NCBI GenBank assembly: GCA_013821985.1
Contig: PNJQ01000001.1
Coordinates: 108,195-172,194, forward strand
Reading direction: 5' to 3'
From: Opitutus sp.
GTDB taxonomy: Bacteria > Verrucomicrobiota > Verrucomicrobiia > Opitutales > Opitutaceae
Length of the DNA stretch: 64,000 bases
Shown: piece after piece, positions 16,894 to 24,806 of the stretch
How the letters are laid out: each line of letters starts with the position of its first letter
Position numbering within the stretch: the stretch's first letter is position 1
Notes under the pieces: model-generated
The model's input: only the letters and a program-made list of their open reading frames with translations
The model's database searches: none
Told to the model about the DNA's origin: nothing
Position numbers and translations under genes: made by a program

Positions 16894-18537
16894 TCAGGGA
16901 GCGTTACGCTGGTAGAGCGAGAGCTGGCGGCCAAACACGCGAAATGTTTCCACGCGCTCCAAGTTGGCTTCGCACCACGCCTTGAGCTGCGGGTAGAGGC
17001 GGCGCATTTGTTTGTCGTAAGGCCAGTGGCCAGGGCCGTCCATCTGGTCGGTGAGGACGACAAAATGGCAGAGCTTCAGACGATAGAGCATAACTTCGTC
17101 GGTGTCTTCGAGAATGCTGTTCGGCAATTGGATCACGAACGGCACCCATATTTTTTTTCGTTCGTAGCAGATGACCTGCAGGATCTGGGCGTCGAAATAG
17201 TCGACCACCTGGTCGATGGCGATGTAGGGATTCTTTATCTGGTTCCGTCGGGCGGACTCGAAGATCCGGTCGGCCACCTCGTTGATTTTCCGAACACTCG
17301 CGAGGTCGGCTTGGACGGGGTGGATCTGCCGGTTCACGTAAAACCATCCCCCGATCCCGAGGGCGAGCATCGCCGGCGCCAGCGCAAGACGGCGTCGGAG
17401 CGGAGCCGCGTTTTCGAAGGCGATGCGGTCCCACGCGCACGCCCACAACGCCGGCACGAGCAGGACGATGCCGCCGACGAGAACGCCGAGCACGTATTCC
17501 GATTTCTGCCGGTGCAGGGTCAGCACGGCGGCGGGCAGCAGCGAAAAAATCAACGCGCTGAACATCCAAGCGCGCCGGGAGTGGGCGGACTCCCGCCGCG
17601 GTCCCCACACCCAGAGGACCGCCACCATCGCCGTGAGCACGGCCACGGCCCAACCGAACTGCGCCCCGAGGTGCATGCGTCCAAGATTGGCGAAGATGAA
17701 CTGCACCGAATTCCAAAGATCGAGTCCGCGGAACCGCGCCGTGCTCTCCGCACCACTGACGTGGCCTACCCAGTAATAATTGTAGATCGCCTCGCGACTG
17801 TGCCAAAAGGCCGGCAACGCCACCGCCGTCGCGATCGCACCGGCCAAGACCAGATGGCCGAGGCGGCGCCAGCGCTCACGGCCGGTGGCGGCCCAGATCG
17901 CGAACGTCACAAAGATCGCTGCAAAATACGCCCCGGTGAGGAACCGTTCGAGCAGCGTTATGGCGACTGCAACTCCGAACGCCACCGACCAGCCGCGGTG
18001 GCGAAATCCGTCGCTCAGGGCGGCGCAGCAGGCGGCGACGCCCATCAGGCACATGGCCGCGTGGTCGAGGCGGAAATCCACGGCGGAGCCCGCTTCGCCC
18101 GACCAGGGCCACGCCACACACAACACGAGGCCGAACGCCATCCAGCCGAGCACCCGCGAACCAGTGAGTCGATGAACCGTGAAGAGCAGCGCGGCTTGCC
18201 AGACGAGAAACACGAGCATGTTCAGACTCAAGGCGGCGCTGCGCGACGGCGAGCCGGTCACGGTGAACACGACCAGCGCCGCCACATCGTGCAGCGTGCC
18301 CTGCAGCGCGGTCTTGGTCAGCGCGGTCTTTGCGCTGGAGAAGAAGCCCTCGCTCTGTGCGCGCTCGTAAGCGGTGTAGGCTTCGGAGAGGTATTGGATC
18401 TGATCGTTCCAACGCGGATAGACCGAGGCGTGGTGCCGAGATGTCATCCGGTCGAAGAGCAGGAACTCAGCGACCATCAACGTGACGGCGAGAACCCACA
18501 TCCAGCGGGTGGCGGAAGCTGGCACGCTCGCGCTCAT
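16894..18537 (-). CDS. Polytopic membrane protein, probable GT-C type glycosyltransferase
   Basis: This 547-aa protein has about ten hydrophobic helices (residues ~10-400) and a ~150-residue soluble C-terminal region. After the first helix a polar loop contains WNDQIQYL, an acidic motif in the position of the GT-C catalytic loop. The alternation of short loops and helices matches PMT/ArnT-like enzymes, although no family-level signature is strong. It would work at the periplasmic face with a lipid-linked sugar donor. It lies 6 bp before the cysteine-less dehydrogenase gene and is ATGA-coupled to the upstream epimerase gene. The alternative is a hypothetical membrane protein of the polysaccharide locus. 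Confidence 0.7.
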   Translation of the reverse strand: MSASVPASATRWMWVLAVTLMVAEFLLFDRMTSRHHASVYPRWNDQIQYLSEAYTAYERAQSEGFFSSAKTALTKTALQGTLHDVAALVVFTVTGSPSRSAALSLNMLVFLVWQAALLFTVHRLTGSRVLGWMAFGLVLCVAWPWSGEAGSAVDFRLDHAAMCLMGVAACCAALSDGFRHRGWSVAFGVAVAITLLERFLTGAYFAAIFVTFAIWAATGRERWRRLGHLVLAGAIATAVALPAFWHSREAIYNYYWVGHVSGAESTARFRGLDLWNSVQFIFANLGRMHLGAQFGWAVAVLTAMVAVLWVWGPRRESAHSRRAWMFSALIFSLLPAAVLTLHRQKSEYVLGVLVGGIVLLVPALWACAWDRIAFENAAPLRRRLALAPAMLALGIGGWFYVNRQIHPVQADLASVRKINEVADRIFESARRNQIKNPYIAIDQVVDYFDAQILQVICYERKKIWVPFVIQLPNSILEDTDEVMLYRLKLCHFVVLTDQMDGPGHWPYDKQMRRLYPQLKAWCEANLERVETFRVFGRQLSLYQRNAP

Positions 18538-19529
18538 GAGTTCACGCCGCGCGCGGCATAGACCCAGGGATTATCGCGCAGCCAGCGCACGGTGCGCACG
18601 ACGCCTTGTGCGATGGTGAGCTTCGGGCGCCAGCCGGTGGCTTGGATTTTTTGCGTATCGAGAAAAATGAAGGGGTTGTCGCCGATCCAACCGCGGTCAC
18701 CGCCGGTGTAGTCGAGACGAGGCGTGACCCCGAGTTCGGCGCAAAGGTGAGCGATGCTTTGATTGACCTCCACATATTCGGGCGTGCCGAGGTTGTAAAC
18801 CTGCGTGCGGTGCCGGGCCTCGCGTGCCGTGTGAGCGCGCGCGACGTGCAGGATCCCATCGAGACAGTCCTGCACGTAGAGGTAGCTCTTGCGCTGGCGA
18901 CCGTTGCCCAGGACGCGCAGGTAATCCGGATGCTGGCGCAACTGGTGATAGAAATCAAAGACGTGGCCGTGCGTGTAGCGTTCGCCGAGGATCGACACGA
19001 AGCGGAATACGTAGGCCTCATCGAGCTGCCCGCCCTCCGCGTAGGCAGAAATCAAGCCCTCGCCGGCGGTCTTGGACGCGGCGTAGAGCGAGGTCTGGAC
19101 TGGAAATGCATCGGTCTCCGGCGTGGGTCGGTCCGGCGTGACGAGCGCCTCGCCATAGACGGAGCCAGTCGAGGAAAACGCCATGCGCCGCACGCCGTTC
19201 GCGCGCATCGCTTCGAGGACGTTGAAGGTGGCGATGGTGTTTTGCTCGAGGTCGCGGCGCGGGTGCGACCAGCCGTCCTTGATGTCGGCGTTGGCCGCAA
19301 GGTGGAATACGAAGTCCGTGTCGCGCATTCCGGCGGTCAGGGCCGGAAGATCGAGGTTGTCGCCGCGCAGTAGTTGGAAGCGGGGATTTTTTTGTGCCTC
19401 CGCCAGAAAACGCAACTGGCCGGTAGCGAGGTTGTCCCAGCCGGTGACGGCGACGCCGTCGGCCAGCAGGCGGTCAACGAGGTGGGAGCCGATGAAGCCG
19501 GCGGCGCCGGTGACGAAAGCGTGATTCAT
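18534..19529 (-). CDS. NAD-dependent epimerase (UDP-glucose 4-epimerase-like extended SDR)
   Basis: This 331-aa protein starts MNHAFVTGAAGFIGSHLVDRLL with the GxxGxxG cofactor motif. It has the Ser in FSSTGSVYG and the Tyr/Lys pair in YAASKTAGEG, the complete extended-SDR triad. C-terminal blocks such as YLYVQDCLDGI and GDRGWIGDNP resemble nucleotide-sugar 4-epimerases. It should interconvert a UDP- or GDP-sugar for the neighbouring transferases. The ORF track start (19661) adds a low-complexity leader; ATG 19529, 4 bp after the methyltransferase stop, directly starts the Rossmann fold. The exact sugar is not predictable. Confidence 0.86.
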   Translation of the reverse strand: MNHAFVTGAAGFIGSHLVDRLLADGVAVTGWDNLATGQLRFLAEAQKNPRFQLLRGDNLDLPALTAGMRDTDFVFHLAANADIKDGWSHPRRDLEQNTIATFNVLEAMRANGVRRMAFSSTGSVYGEALVTPDRPTPETDAFPVQTSLYAASKTAGEGLISAYAEGGQLDEAYVFRFVSILGERYTHGHVFDFYHQLRQHPDYLRVLGNGRQRKSYLYVQDCLDGILHVARAHTAREARHRTQVYNLGTPEYVEVNQSIAHLCAELGVTPRLDYTGGDRGWIGDNPFIFLDTQKIQATGWRPKLTIAQGVVRTVRWLRDNPWVYAARGVNS

Positions 19530-19533
19530 GGAT

Positions 19534-20268
19534 TTAGCCGGCCGCCGCGGACGGGCGCGGGCGGAGCGAGTAGCCGATGCACAGGTTGCAGAAATGGAAG
19601 GGGACCAACAGCGGGAAGTGGCGGCACGTCTCGATCGCGAAGAGCGGGGCGAGCTCCGCAAGGATCTCCGGCACGAGATTGATGTGCTCGCGACGGTAGA
19701 ATTCCTTGTAGGGCGCGGTGAAGTGGCGATACCACAGGCGCTGGGCGGACAGTCGCCGCGCCAGCCCGTAGGCCGGACTGCCTTCGGTCGGCACCACGAT
19801 CAACAACTGGCCACGTTCCTTGTTCAACAGGCGGTGGAGTTCGCGCAGGCAGGCCGGAAGGTCGGGCAGGTGCTCCAGCACGTGGATGGCGAGGATGCGA
19901 TCGAAGTGCCCCTCGGGGAAATCCATCCGCTGCTGGCAGTCGGCTACGACCGTTTGCACGCGCGGGAAGCGTGTGCGGATCGCCGCGGCCATGTTCTCGC
20001 GGTATTCGTTGCAGTAGTAATTTGCTTCCTGCTCTGGCGTCAGTCGTTCGTAGTCGAGATGTGCACCGAGTCCCGCGCCGATCTCGAGCGTGGTGCGAAA
20101 CCCCGGGTGGGAGTGGCGGATGGGAAACAGGTGGTTGAACTTCTCAACCGCACCGTAGCGCGAGCGCCCGCCGAGTTCCTCGTGCCAGAGACGCATGAAC
20201 TCGTGATTGCGCGCCTGTTGCTCGGGCGTGAGCGGCGGCAGGATCTTGGGCCACTTTGCAACGGCCAT
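19534..20268 (-). CDS. Class I SAM-dependent methyltransferase
   Basis: This 244-aa protein has the SAM-binding motif LEIGAGLGAHLDYE near residue 55, and the later motifs FDRILAIHVLEHLPD and LLIVVPTEG of the UbiE/COQ5-type (Methyltransf_11) fold. It probably methylates a sugar, or a group attached to a sugar, in the polysaccharide. The ORF track start (20646) lies inside the upstream glycosyltransferase; ATG 20268 is 2 bp after that gene's stop. The acceptor is unknown. Confidence 0.83.
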   Translation of the reverse strand: MAVAKWPKILPPLTPEQQARNHEFMRLWHEELGGRSRYGAVEKFNHLFPIRHSHPGFRTTLEIGAGLGAHLDYERLTPEQEANYYCNEYRENMAAAIRTRFPRVQTVVADCQQRMDFPEGHFDRILAIHVLEHLPDLPACLRELHRLLNKERGQLLIVVPTEGSPAYGLARRLSAQRLWYRHFTAPYKEFYRREHINLVPEILAELAPLFAIETCRHFPLLVPFHFCNLCIGYSLRPRPSAAAG

Positions 20269-20270
20269 GG

Positions 20271-21209
20271 TCAGGCGCGGGGCTCGAAGCCGGCCGAGCG
20301 CTCGACGATGTAGCGCGGGCGGCCGCGGACTTCCTCGTAGATGCGTCCGATGTATTCGCCGAGGATGCCGACGCTGATGAGCTGGATGCCGCCAAGGAAG
20401 GAGATGAGGATGATGGTGGTCGGGTTGCCCCACAGAATAGTCCAGCCCATGACCTTGTAGAAAAGATAGATCGTGGCGAGGAGCAGCGAGCCGCCCGCGA
20501 TCGCGAAGCCGAACAGCGTGCTCAGCTGGAGCGCGTAGGTGCTGAAACAAAAAATGCCGTTGAAGCCGATGCGCAGCGAACCGAGGAAGCGGTTGTAATT
20601 CGTGTGGCCTTGAAAACGCGGCGGCCGATCGAACGGAATGATGCACTGGCGAAAACCGACCACCGCCACCATGCCGCGGAGAAAGCCGTGGGTTTCCTTC
20701 AGGCGCACAACCTCGTCCACCACGCGGCGCGTCATCAGGCGAAAATCGCCCGTGTTCGGCGGGATTTGCACCTCGGCCATGCGATTGATCACGCGGTAGC
20801 CGACGGCGGACACCACGCGTTTGAGCCAGGGCTCGCCGGTGCGCTGCCGGCGCTGGGGCAGCACGACTTCATAGCCCTCGCGCCATTTTGCGATCATCTC
20901 CGTGATGAGTTCCGGCGGGTCCTGGAGATCGACGTCCATCACGATCACAGCCTCACCGCGCGAATACGCCATGCCCGCCAGCGTGGCCATCGGCTGGCCG
21001 AAGCGGCGCGAGAATCGGAGGAGCTTGATCCGCGGGTCGCGCGCACGGTGTTCGAGGATCACGTCCTCGGTGCGATCCGTGCACGGATCGACGGCGAAGA
21101 TAATTTCGTAGTCGGGCGTGATCGGCTGCAACAGCGGAGCCAGTCGCCGAAGAAATTCGGGGACATTACGCTCCTCGTTGAAAACCGGCACGACGACCGA
21201 AAGCTGCAT
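20271..21209 (-). CDS. GtrB/ArnC-like family 2 glycosyltransferase (polyprenyl-phosphate sugar synthase)
   Basis: This 312-aa protein combines an N-terminal GT-A domain (LSVVVPVFNEERNVPEF; metal site VIVMDVDLQDPPELI) with two C-terminal transmembrane helices (residues ~225-290) ending in a basic cytoplasmic tail. That layout is characteristic of GtrB, ArnC and related enzymes that load a sugar onto undecaprenyl phosphate at the inner membrane. The product would be the donor for one of the several GT-C membrane enzymes in this locus. The start is ATG 21209; a methyltransferase gene follows 2 bp downstream. Confidence 0.9.
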   Translation of the reverse strand: MQLSVVVPVFNEERNVPEFLRRLAPLLQPITPDYEIIFAVDPCTDRTEDVILEHRARDPRIKLLRFSRRFGQPMATLAGMAYSRGEAVIVMDVDLQDPPELITEMIAKWREGYEVVLPQRRQRTGEPWLKRVVSAVGYRVINRMAEVQIPPNTGDFRLMTRRVVDEVVRLKETHGFLRGMVAVVGFRQCIIPFDRPPRFQGHTNYNRFLGSLRIGFNGIFCFSTYALQLSTLFGFAIAGGSLLLATIYLFYKVMGWTILWGNPTTIILISFLGGIQLISVGILGEYIGRIYEEVRGRPRYIVERSAGFEPRA

Positions 21210-21303
21210 GGCCGAGCATTCAGCACGCCTTGCGGCGCAAAATCAACTTTCCCGTGGCAGGAACCATGGACGCGGAGGCGGTCGAATCGTTGAGTGAGCG
21301 GGC

Positions 21304-22584
21304 TCAGTCAAGGCGCAGGCCGAGGTTCCAGGCGAATTCGAGGAATGCGCTGCGCCGTAGATAGCGGAGGAGAAGTGGGTGGCCTTCGATCTCCTGTGCG
21401 GGGAAGGTCCTGCCGTGGGTCCGCTCGCGCAGTCGCGTGATCTCGCTCTGTCCGGTGCTGTGCATGATCGCGGAAGTTTTCTGGGCGGCGTGCGAACGGA
21501 AGCACGCGAGAAAATACGGGACCCGCACGATGCGTGCGCCCGCGGCCTGGAAGCGCAGCAGCAGATCCCAATCCACCGCGAAGTGGAATGTAGGGTCGAT
21601 GCCACCGATACGGTCCCAGATTCGTCGTCGCCAGAACAATGTTTCCTGCGGCACGAAATCGTTCAGCCGCACCACCTCGGCGTCGTGCCGGGGCAAAAAC
21701 CAGCGGGCAACTTCCTGCGAGGCTTCGTCCACGACGATGCGGTGGCCATAGACTACATCCACATCCGGGTGGCGCGCGAAATAATCGGCGACGAACTGCA
21801 GCGCACCAGGGAGATGAAAATCGTCGGAGTTGATCCAGCCCATCACATCGTCCGGCTCGCCGCTGGTTTGAGCGAAGCCGCGGGCGATCGCGTCGGCTTG
21901 CCCGGCGTCCTTTGCCGATGTCCACGCCGTGACGCGCGGTCGGTCAGCGGGCATTTTTGCCGGCGAAAATTCGGCCGCGAGCCGCTCGATGATGGCGACG
22001 CTGCCGTCGCGCGAACCGCCGTCCTGCACGACGTAATCGACGGCTGTCTCCTGTTCGAGCACGCCGCGCATGGTCGCCTCGAGGTAGCGGGCTTGTTGAA
22101 AGGACGGCGTGACGATGGCGAGCCGCGGCCGACGTGGGCCGGCAAGGGGGCGGCGGAATTTTTCAAATCGCACCGGCCGCGGTGGATAAGCCATGTGCGC
22201 CGGCATCTGGAAAAACATCAACTCGGTCCAGTCGCCGCCACCGAGCCAGAGCGGAACCCACTGTCGGGCGATGGTCACTTGGCGCGCAAAAATCTGCTGC
22301 CACGAGCCGCCGGCCAACTCGACTTCAATCGACAGATCCTGCCGGCCGGAGGGGAGCGTGCCGCGAATCTCGAATCCAGAGTTGTCGTCCGGCGCCGTGG
22401 GGAGCGCCTGTCGCACATCCGGCCGCGGCAAACCCACGACGCCGTGCAGCGCGCGATCGCGCGTGCGGAGTCGCACGCCTGTGACGTGGCGGTCGCCGTC
22501 CGCGAACGCCCAACCGCGGACGATGACGCACCGCGTTGGGCGTGTCCAATCCGCCGGTTGGTCGATGTAGGATTGGACGGCCAC
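21304..22584 (-). CDS. Family 2 glycosyltransferase with N-terminal accessory domain
   Basis: This is a 426-aa protein. Residues ~15-105 form one copy of the GW...GLPRPDV...GF domain shared with the genes at 1-2353 and 7575-9500. The GT-A domain follows at ~155 with LAIVTPSFQQARYLEATMRG, the VVQDGGSRDGS strand and the acidic motif GWINSDDF. It resembles WcaA-type GT2 enzymes using nucleotide-sugar donors at the cytoplasmic face. The start is GTG 22584, 7 bp after the preceding stop. No transmembrane segment is seen. Sugar and acceptor are unknown. Confidence 0.88.
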   Translation of the reverse strand: MAVQSYIDQPADWTRPTRCVIVRGWAFADGDRHVTGVRLRTRDRALHGVVGLPRPDVRQALPTAPDDNSGFEIRGTLPSGRQDLSIEVELAGGSWQQIFARQVTIARQWVPLWLGGGDWTELMFFQMPAHMAYPPRPVRFEKFRRPLAGPRRPRLAIVTPSFQQARYLEATMRGVLEQETAVDYVVQDGGSRDGSVAIIERLAAEFSPAKMPADRPRVTAWTSAKDAGQADAIARGFAQTSGEPDDVMGWINSDDFHLPGALQFVADYFARHPDVDVVYGHRIVVDEASQEVARWFLPRHDAEVVRLNDFVPQETLFWRRRIWDRIGGIDPTFHFAVDWDLLLRFQAAGARIVRVPYFLACFRSHAAQKTSAIMHSTGQSEITRLRERTHGRTFPAQEIEGHPLLLRYLRRSAFLEFAWNLGLRLD

Positions 22585-22591
22585 GGCTCGG

Positions 22592-24004
22592 TTAGACGAA
22601 TTTCAGTTTGCGAGCGGCGAAGAGCACCATCCGCAGCAGGAGCCAGCCATGTTTCCAACGCTGGATGTTGGTTGTGCCGTAGGTGCGCTCCTTGTAGCGG
22701 ATCGGCACGTCCACAATGCGAAGGTTGAGTTTGGCGGCGCCGAAGAGCAGGTCGAAATCGCCGAAAGGGTCGAAGTCACCGAAGTAGCCGCGGTTGGCCG
22801 CGATCTCTTCATAGTGGGCGCGGGTCAAAACCTTGGTGCCGCAGAGCGTGTCCTTCACCGGTTGGCCGAGCAGCCAAGTGAAGATGATGCCAAAGGCGCG
22901 GTTGGCGCAGAGGTTGAGGAATTGCATGGCTTCCTCGTCCATCGGGTAGACGAGGCGGCACCCGTTGGCGAAATCCGCCTGCCCGCGCGCGAGAACTTCG
23001 TAGAATTTCGGCAGCTCTTCCGGCGGCATCGTCAAGTCGGCGTCGAGGATCATGAGGATGTCGCCGGTGGCTGCGGCGAAGCCGGTGCGCACGGCATCGC
23101 CTTTGCCGCGGCCGGGTTGCTGCATGATCTTAATCCGGCGTTCGGGGTGGGCGGCAGCCACCCGCTGAATCTCCGCCCACGTGTGGTCGGTCGAATTGCC
23201 TTCCACGAAAATGATCTCGGTGCCGGCGCCGAGTTCGGGCGTGCGCAGGACCGCGGCCTCGATGTTGCCCGCTTCATTGCGGGCCGGGATGACGACCGAA
23301 ACGGTGCGGGCCGGTGGGGCCATCGGAGCGCGGCGGGCGACACCGAATGTGGTGATGCAAAACCAAGTGGAGAGCGGAGCGATCCACCGGTTGCAGAGCG
23401 CAGCGAGCAGCGGCACCTGGACAGGCACGAGGATGCGCGGCTGGATTGCCAGGAGTTGCCAGCCCGCCAGCGAGAGAAAATTCCGAATGTCCGCGGTATT
23501 GATCCAACTGCTTTGCGGTTGCGGGCCGCGCAGCCCGAGCCACCGCGCTGCCTGAAGGACCGGGCGCCACAGCGCGGAGTAATAATTGAACACCAGCCGC
23601 GAGTCGGCGTGGCAGACCGAGTGGATCCGTTCGAGCAGCTGCTGCGCGTCGCCGGCGAAATTGAGGGTTTCCGAAACGATGATGTAATCGTATTTTCCCG
23701 ACAGAACGAGCTTCGCACCGGCCTGCACGTGAAATTCGGCTTCGGGCACCCGGGCGCGGGCCGCCTCGATTTGATGGGCGGACAGATCGATCCCGGCTTT
23801 GCGCCGGGCGCGGATCAGCGCCAGCAACTCGCCCGCACCGCAACCGATTTCGAGCACCGAGGTGTTCGGTGGGATGGAGAGGTTATAATAGTGGGCCAGC
23901 AATGCGCGATAGCTGCGCGCAGCCCAGCTGCTCGTCGTGGGTGCCGCCTCGAAGAACCGGCGGGTGTGATCCAGGTGGGCGTCGAGAATATTCACGGGGT
24001 TCAC
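22592..24004 (-). CDS. Fusion protein: SAM methyltransferase followed by DPM1-like family 2 glycosyltransferase
   Basis: One 470-aa reading frame holds two enzymes. Residues ~48-150 contain a class I SAM site (VLEIGCGAGELLAL, then YDYIIVSETLNF). From about residue 228 a GT-A domain begins (VSVVIPARNEAGNIEAAV) with the metal motif MILDADLTMPPEE and late motifs VKDTLCGTKVLT and RYKERTYGTTNI of the polyprenol-phosphate mannosyltransferase group. No membrane helix is evident. The ORF track start (24706) is inside the upstream gene; GTG 24004 overlaps its stop (GTGA). An in-frame ATG at 23323, at the domain border, could allow separate synthesis of the GT half. The likely role is to make a lipid-linked sugar and methylate a related product (inference). 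Confidence 0.85.
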   Translation of the reverse strand: MNPVNILDAHLDHTRRFFEAAPTTSSWAARSYRALLAHYYNLSIPPNTSVLEIGCGAGELLALIRARRKAGIDLSAHQIEAARARVPEAEFHVQAGAKLVLSGKYDYIIVSETLNFAGDAQQLLERIHSVCHADSRLVFNYYSALWRPVLQAARWLGLRGPQPQSSWINTADIRNFLSLAGWQLLAIQPRILVPVQVPLLAALCNRWIAPLSTWFCITTFGVARRAPMAPPARTVSVVIPARNEAGNIEAAVLRTPELGAGTEIIFVEGNSTDHTWAEIQRVAAAHPERRIKIMQQPGRGKGDAVRTGFAAATGDILMILDADLTMPPEELPKFYEVLARGQADFANGCRLVYPMDEEAMQFLNLCANRAFGIIFTWLLGQPVKDTLCGTKVLTRAHYEEIAANRGYFGDFDPFGDFDLLFGAAKLNLRIVDVPIRYKERTYGTTNIQRWKHGWLLLRMVLFAARKLKFV

Positions 24005-24780
24005 GGAGAGGGCTCTTTTTCGAGCACGACGAGCAGACGCGCAGCGAAGAGCCGCGGAAACGGAGAAGTCAGCTTGTCGAGACCGCGCATCAGGCCGTGG
24101 AGAAACCAGCCGCCGAGCTGCGGACCGGAAAAGCCGCCCGAAGCAAAGTAGTCGAAGGAAGCCATGGGCGCGATTTCGCGCACTCGCCAGCCGTCCAGCC
24201 GCGCGTGCCCTTCGCCCCACCAAAAGAGACGGGTGGCTGAGCCTTGGGCGGCATAATAGTCGGCGTCGGCCGCCGTGAATCCGGCTGGCGCCTCCCACGT
24301 AATCGGATCGGCCAGCGCGACCGGCTCGTGATGAAAGACGCTGTAGATGAAACGCCCCGTCCAACTGGCGGCCGGCTCGAAGAGGATCAACCGCCCGCCA
24401 GGCGCGAGCACCCGATGAAACTCGCGCAACGCGGTGCCAGGATAACGCAAATGATGCCAGACGTCGAAAAGGATCAAATGGGATACGGAACAGTCGGGGA
24501 ACGACAGCGCATAACAGTTCTCCTGACGGTCGAGCCAAGGATTGGCGAACAGATCGGTGGTCACGCAGTCCGGGATGACCTCCTTGATCTTGGCCATGCC
24601 CGAGCCAAGTTCGACGATCGGTCCCGGAAGCGAACGATCGATGCGCGCATCGATGCGCTGATAGAATTCGCGATAAGCGGCCCGAAGCATTGGCTTGCGA
24701 TCCCAAGCGAGGCGGTTGCGGCCGATCTCGACATTATGTTGATCGAGGGGCTGGGAGAGAGGGGAAGCGGGAAGGGACAT
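24001..24780 (-). CDS. Class I SAM-dependent methyltransferase
   Basis: This 259-aa protein has the SAM motif IVELGSGMAKIKEVIP near residue 60 and the motifs SHLILFDVWHHLRYPG and VLAPGGRLILFEP of Methyltransf_11-type enzymes. It presumably modifies a saccharide or lipid-linked intermediate. The ORF track start (24879) overlaps the membrane protein gene upstream; ATG 24780, 26 bp after that stop, is preferred. Its stop overlaps the start of the methyltransferase-glycosyltransferase fusion (GTGA), so the products are probably made together. Confidence 0.83.
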   Translation of the reverse strand: MSLPASPLSQPLDQHNVEIGRNRLAWDRKPMLRAAYREFYQRIDARIDRSLPGPIVELGSGMAKIKEVIPDCVTTDLFANPWLDRQENCYALSFPDCSVSHLILFDVWHHLRYPGTALREFHRVLAPGGRLILFEPAASWTGRFIYSVFHHEPVALADPITWEAPAGFTAADADYYAAQGSATRLFWWGEGHARLDGWRVREIAPMASFDYFASGGFSGPQLGGWFLHGLMRGLDKLTSPFPRLFAARLLVVLEKEPSP

Positions 24781-24806
24781 CGGCGCGTGAACCTTATTGG
24801 GGGCAC

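Noticed and set aside
13739-18561. Long plus-strand ORFs (577 aa at 13739-15472 and 580 aa at 16819-18561)
   Set aside because: They are antisense to clearly recognisable enzymes or a membrane protein on the minus strand and have Arg/Glu/Gly-rich shadow composition typical of GC-rich genomes.
22649-24151. 500-aa plus-strand ORF
   Set aside because: It is antisense to the methyltransferase-glycosyltransferase fusion, whose motifs are intact; no domain is seen on the plus strand.
24005-24706. N-terminal extension of the ORF 22592-24706 (704 aa)
   Set aside because: It overlaps the upstream methyltransferase gene almost entirely; GTG 24004 gives a GTGA overlap and the start of the SAM domain.
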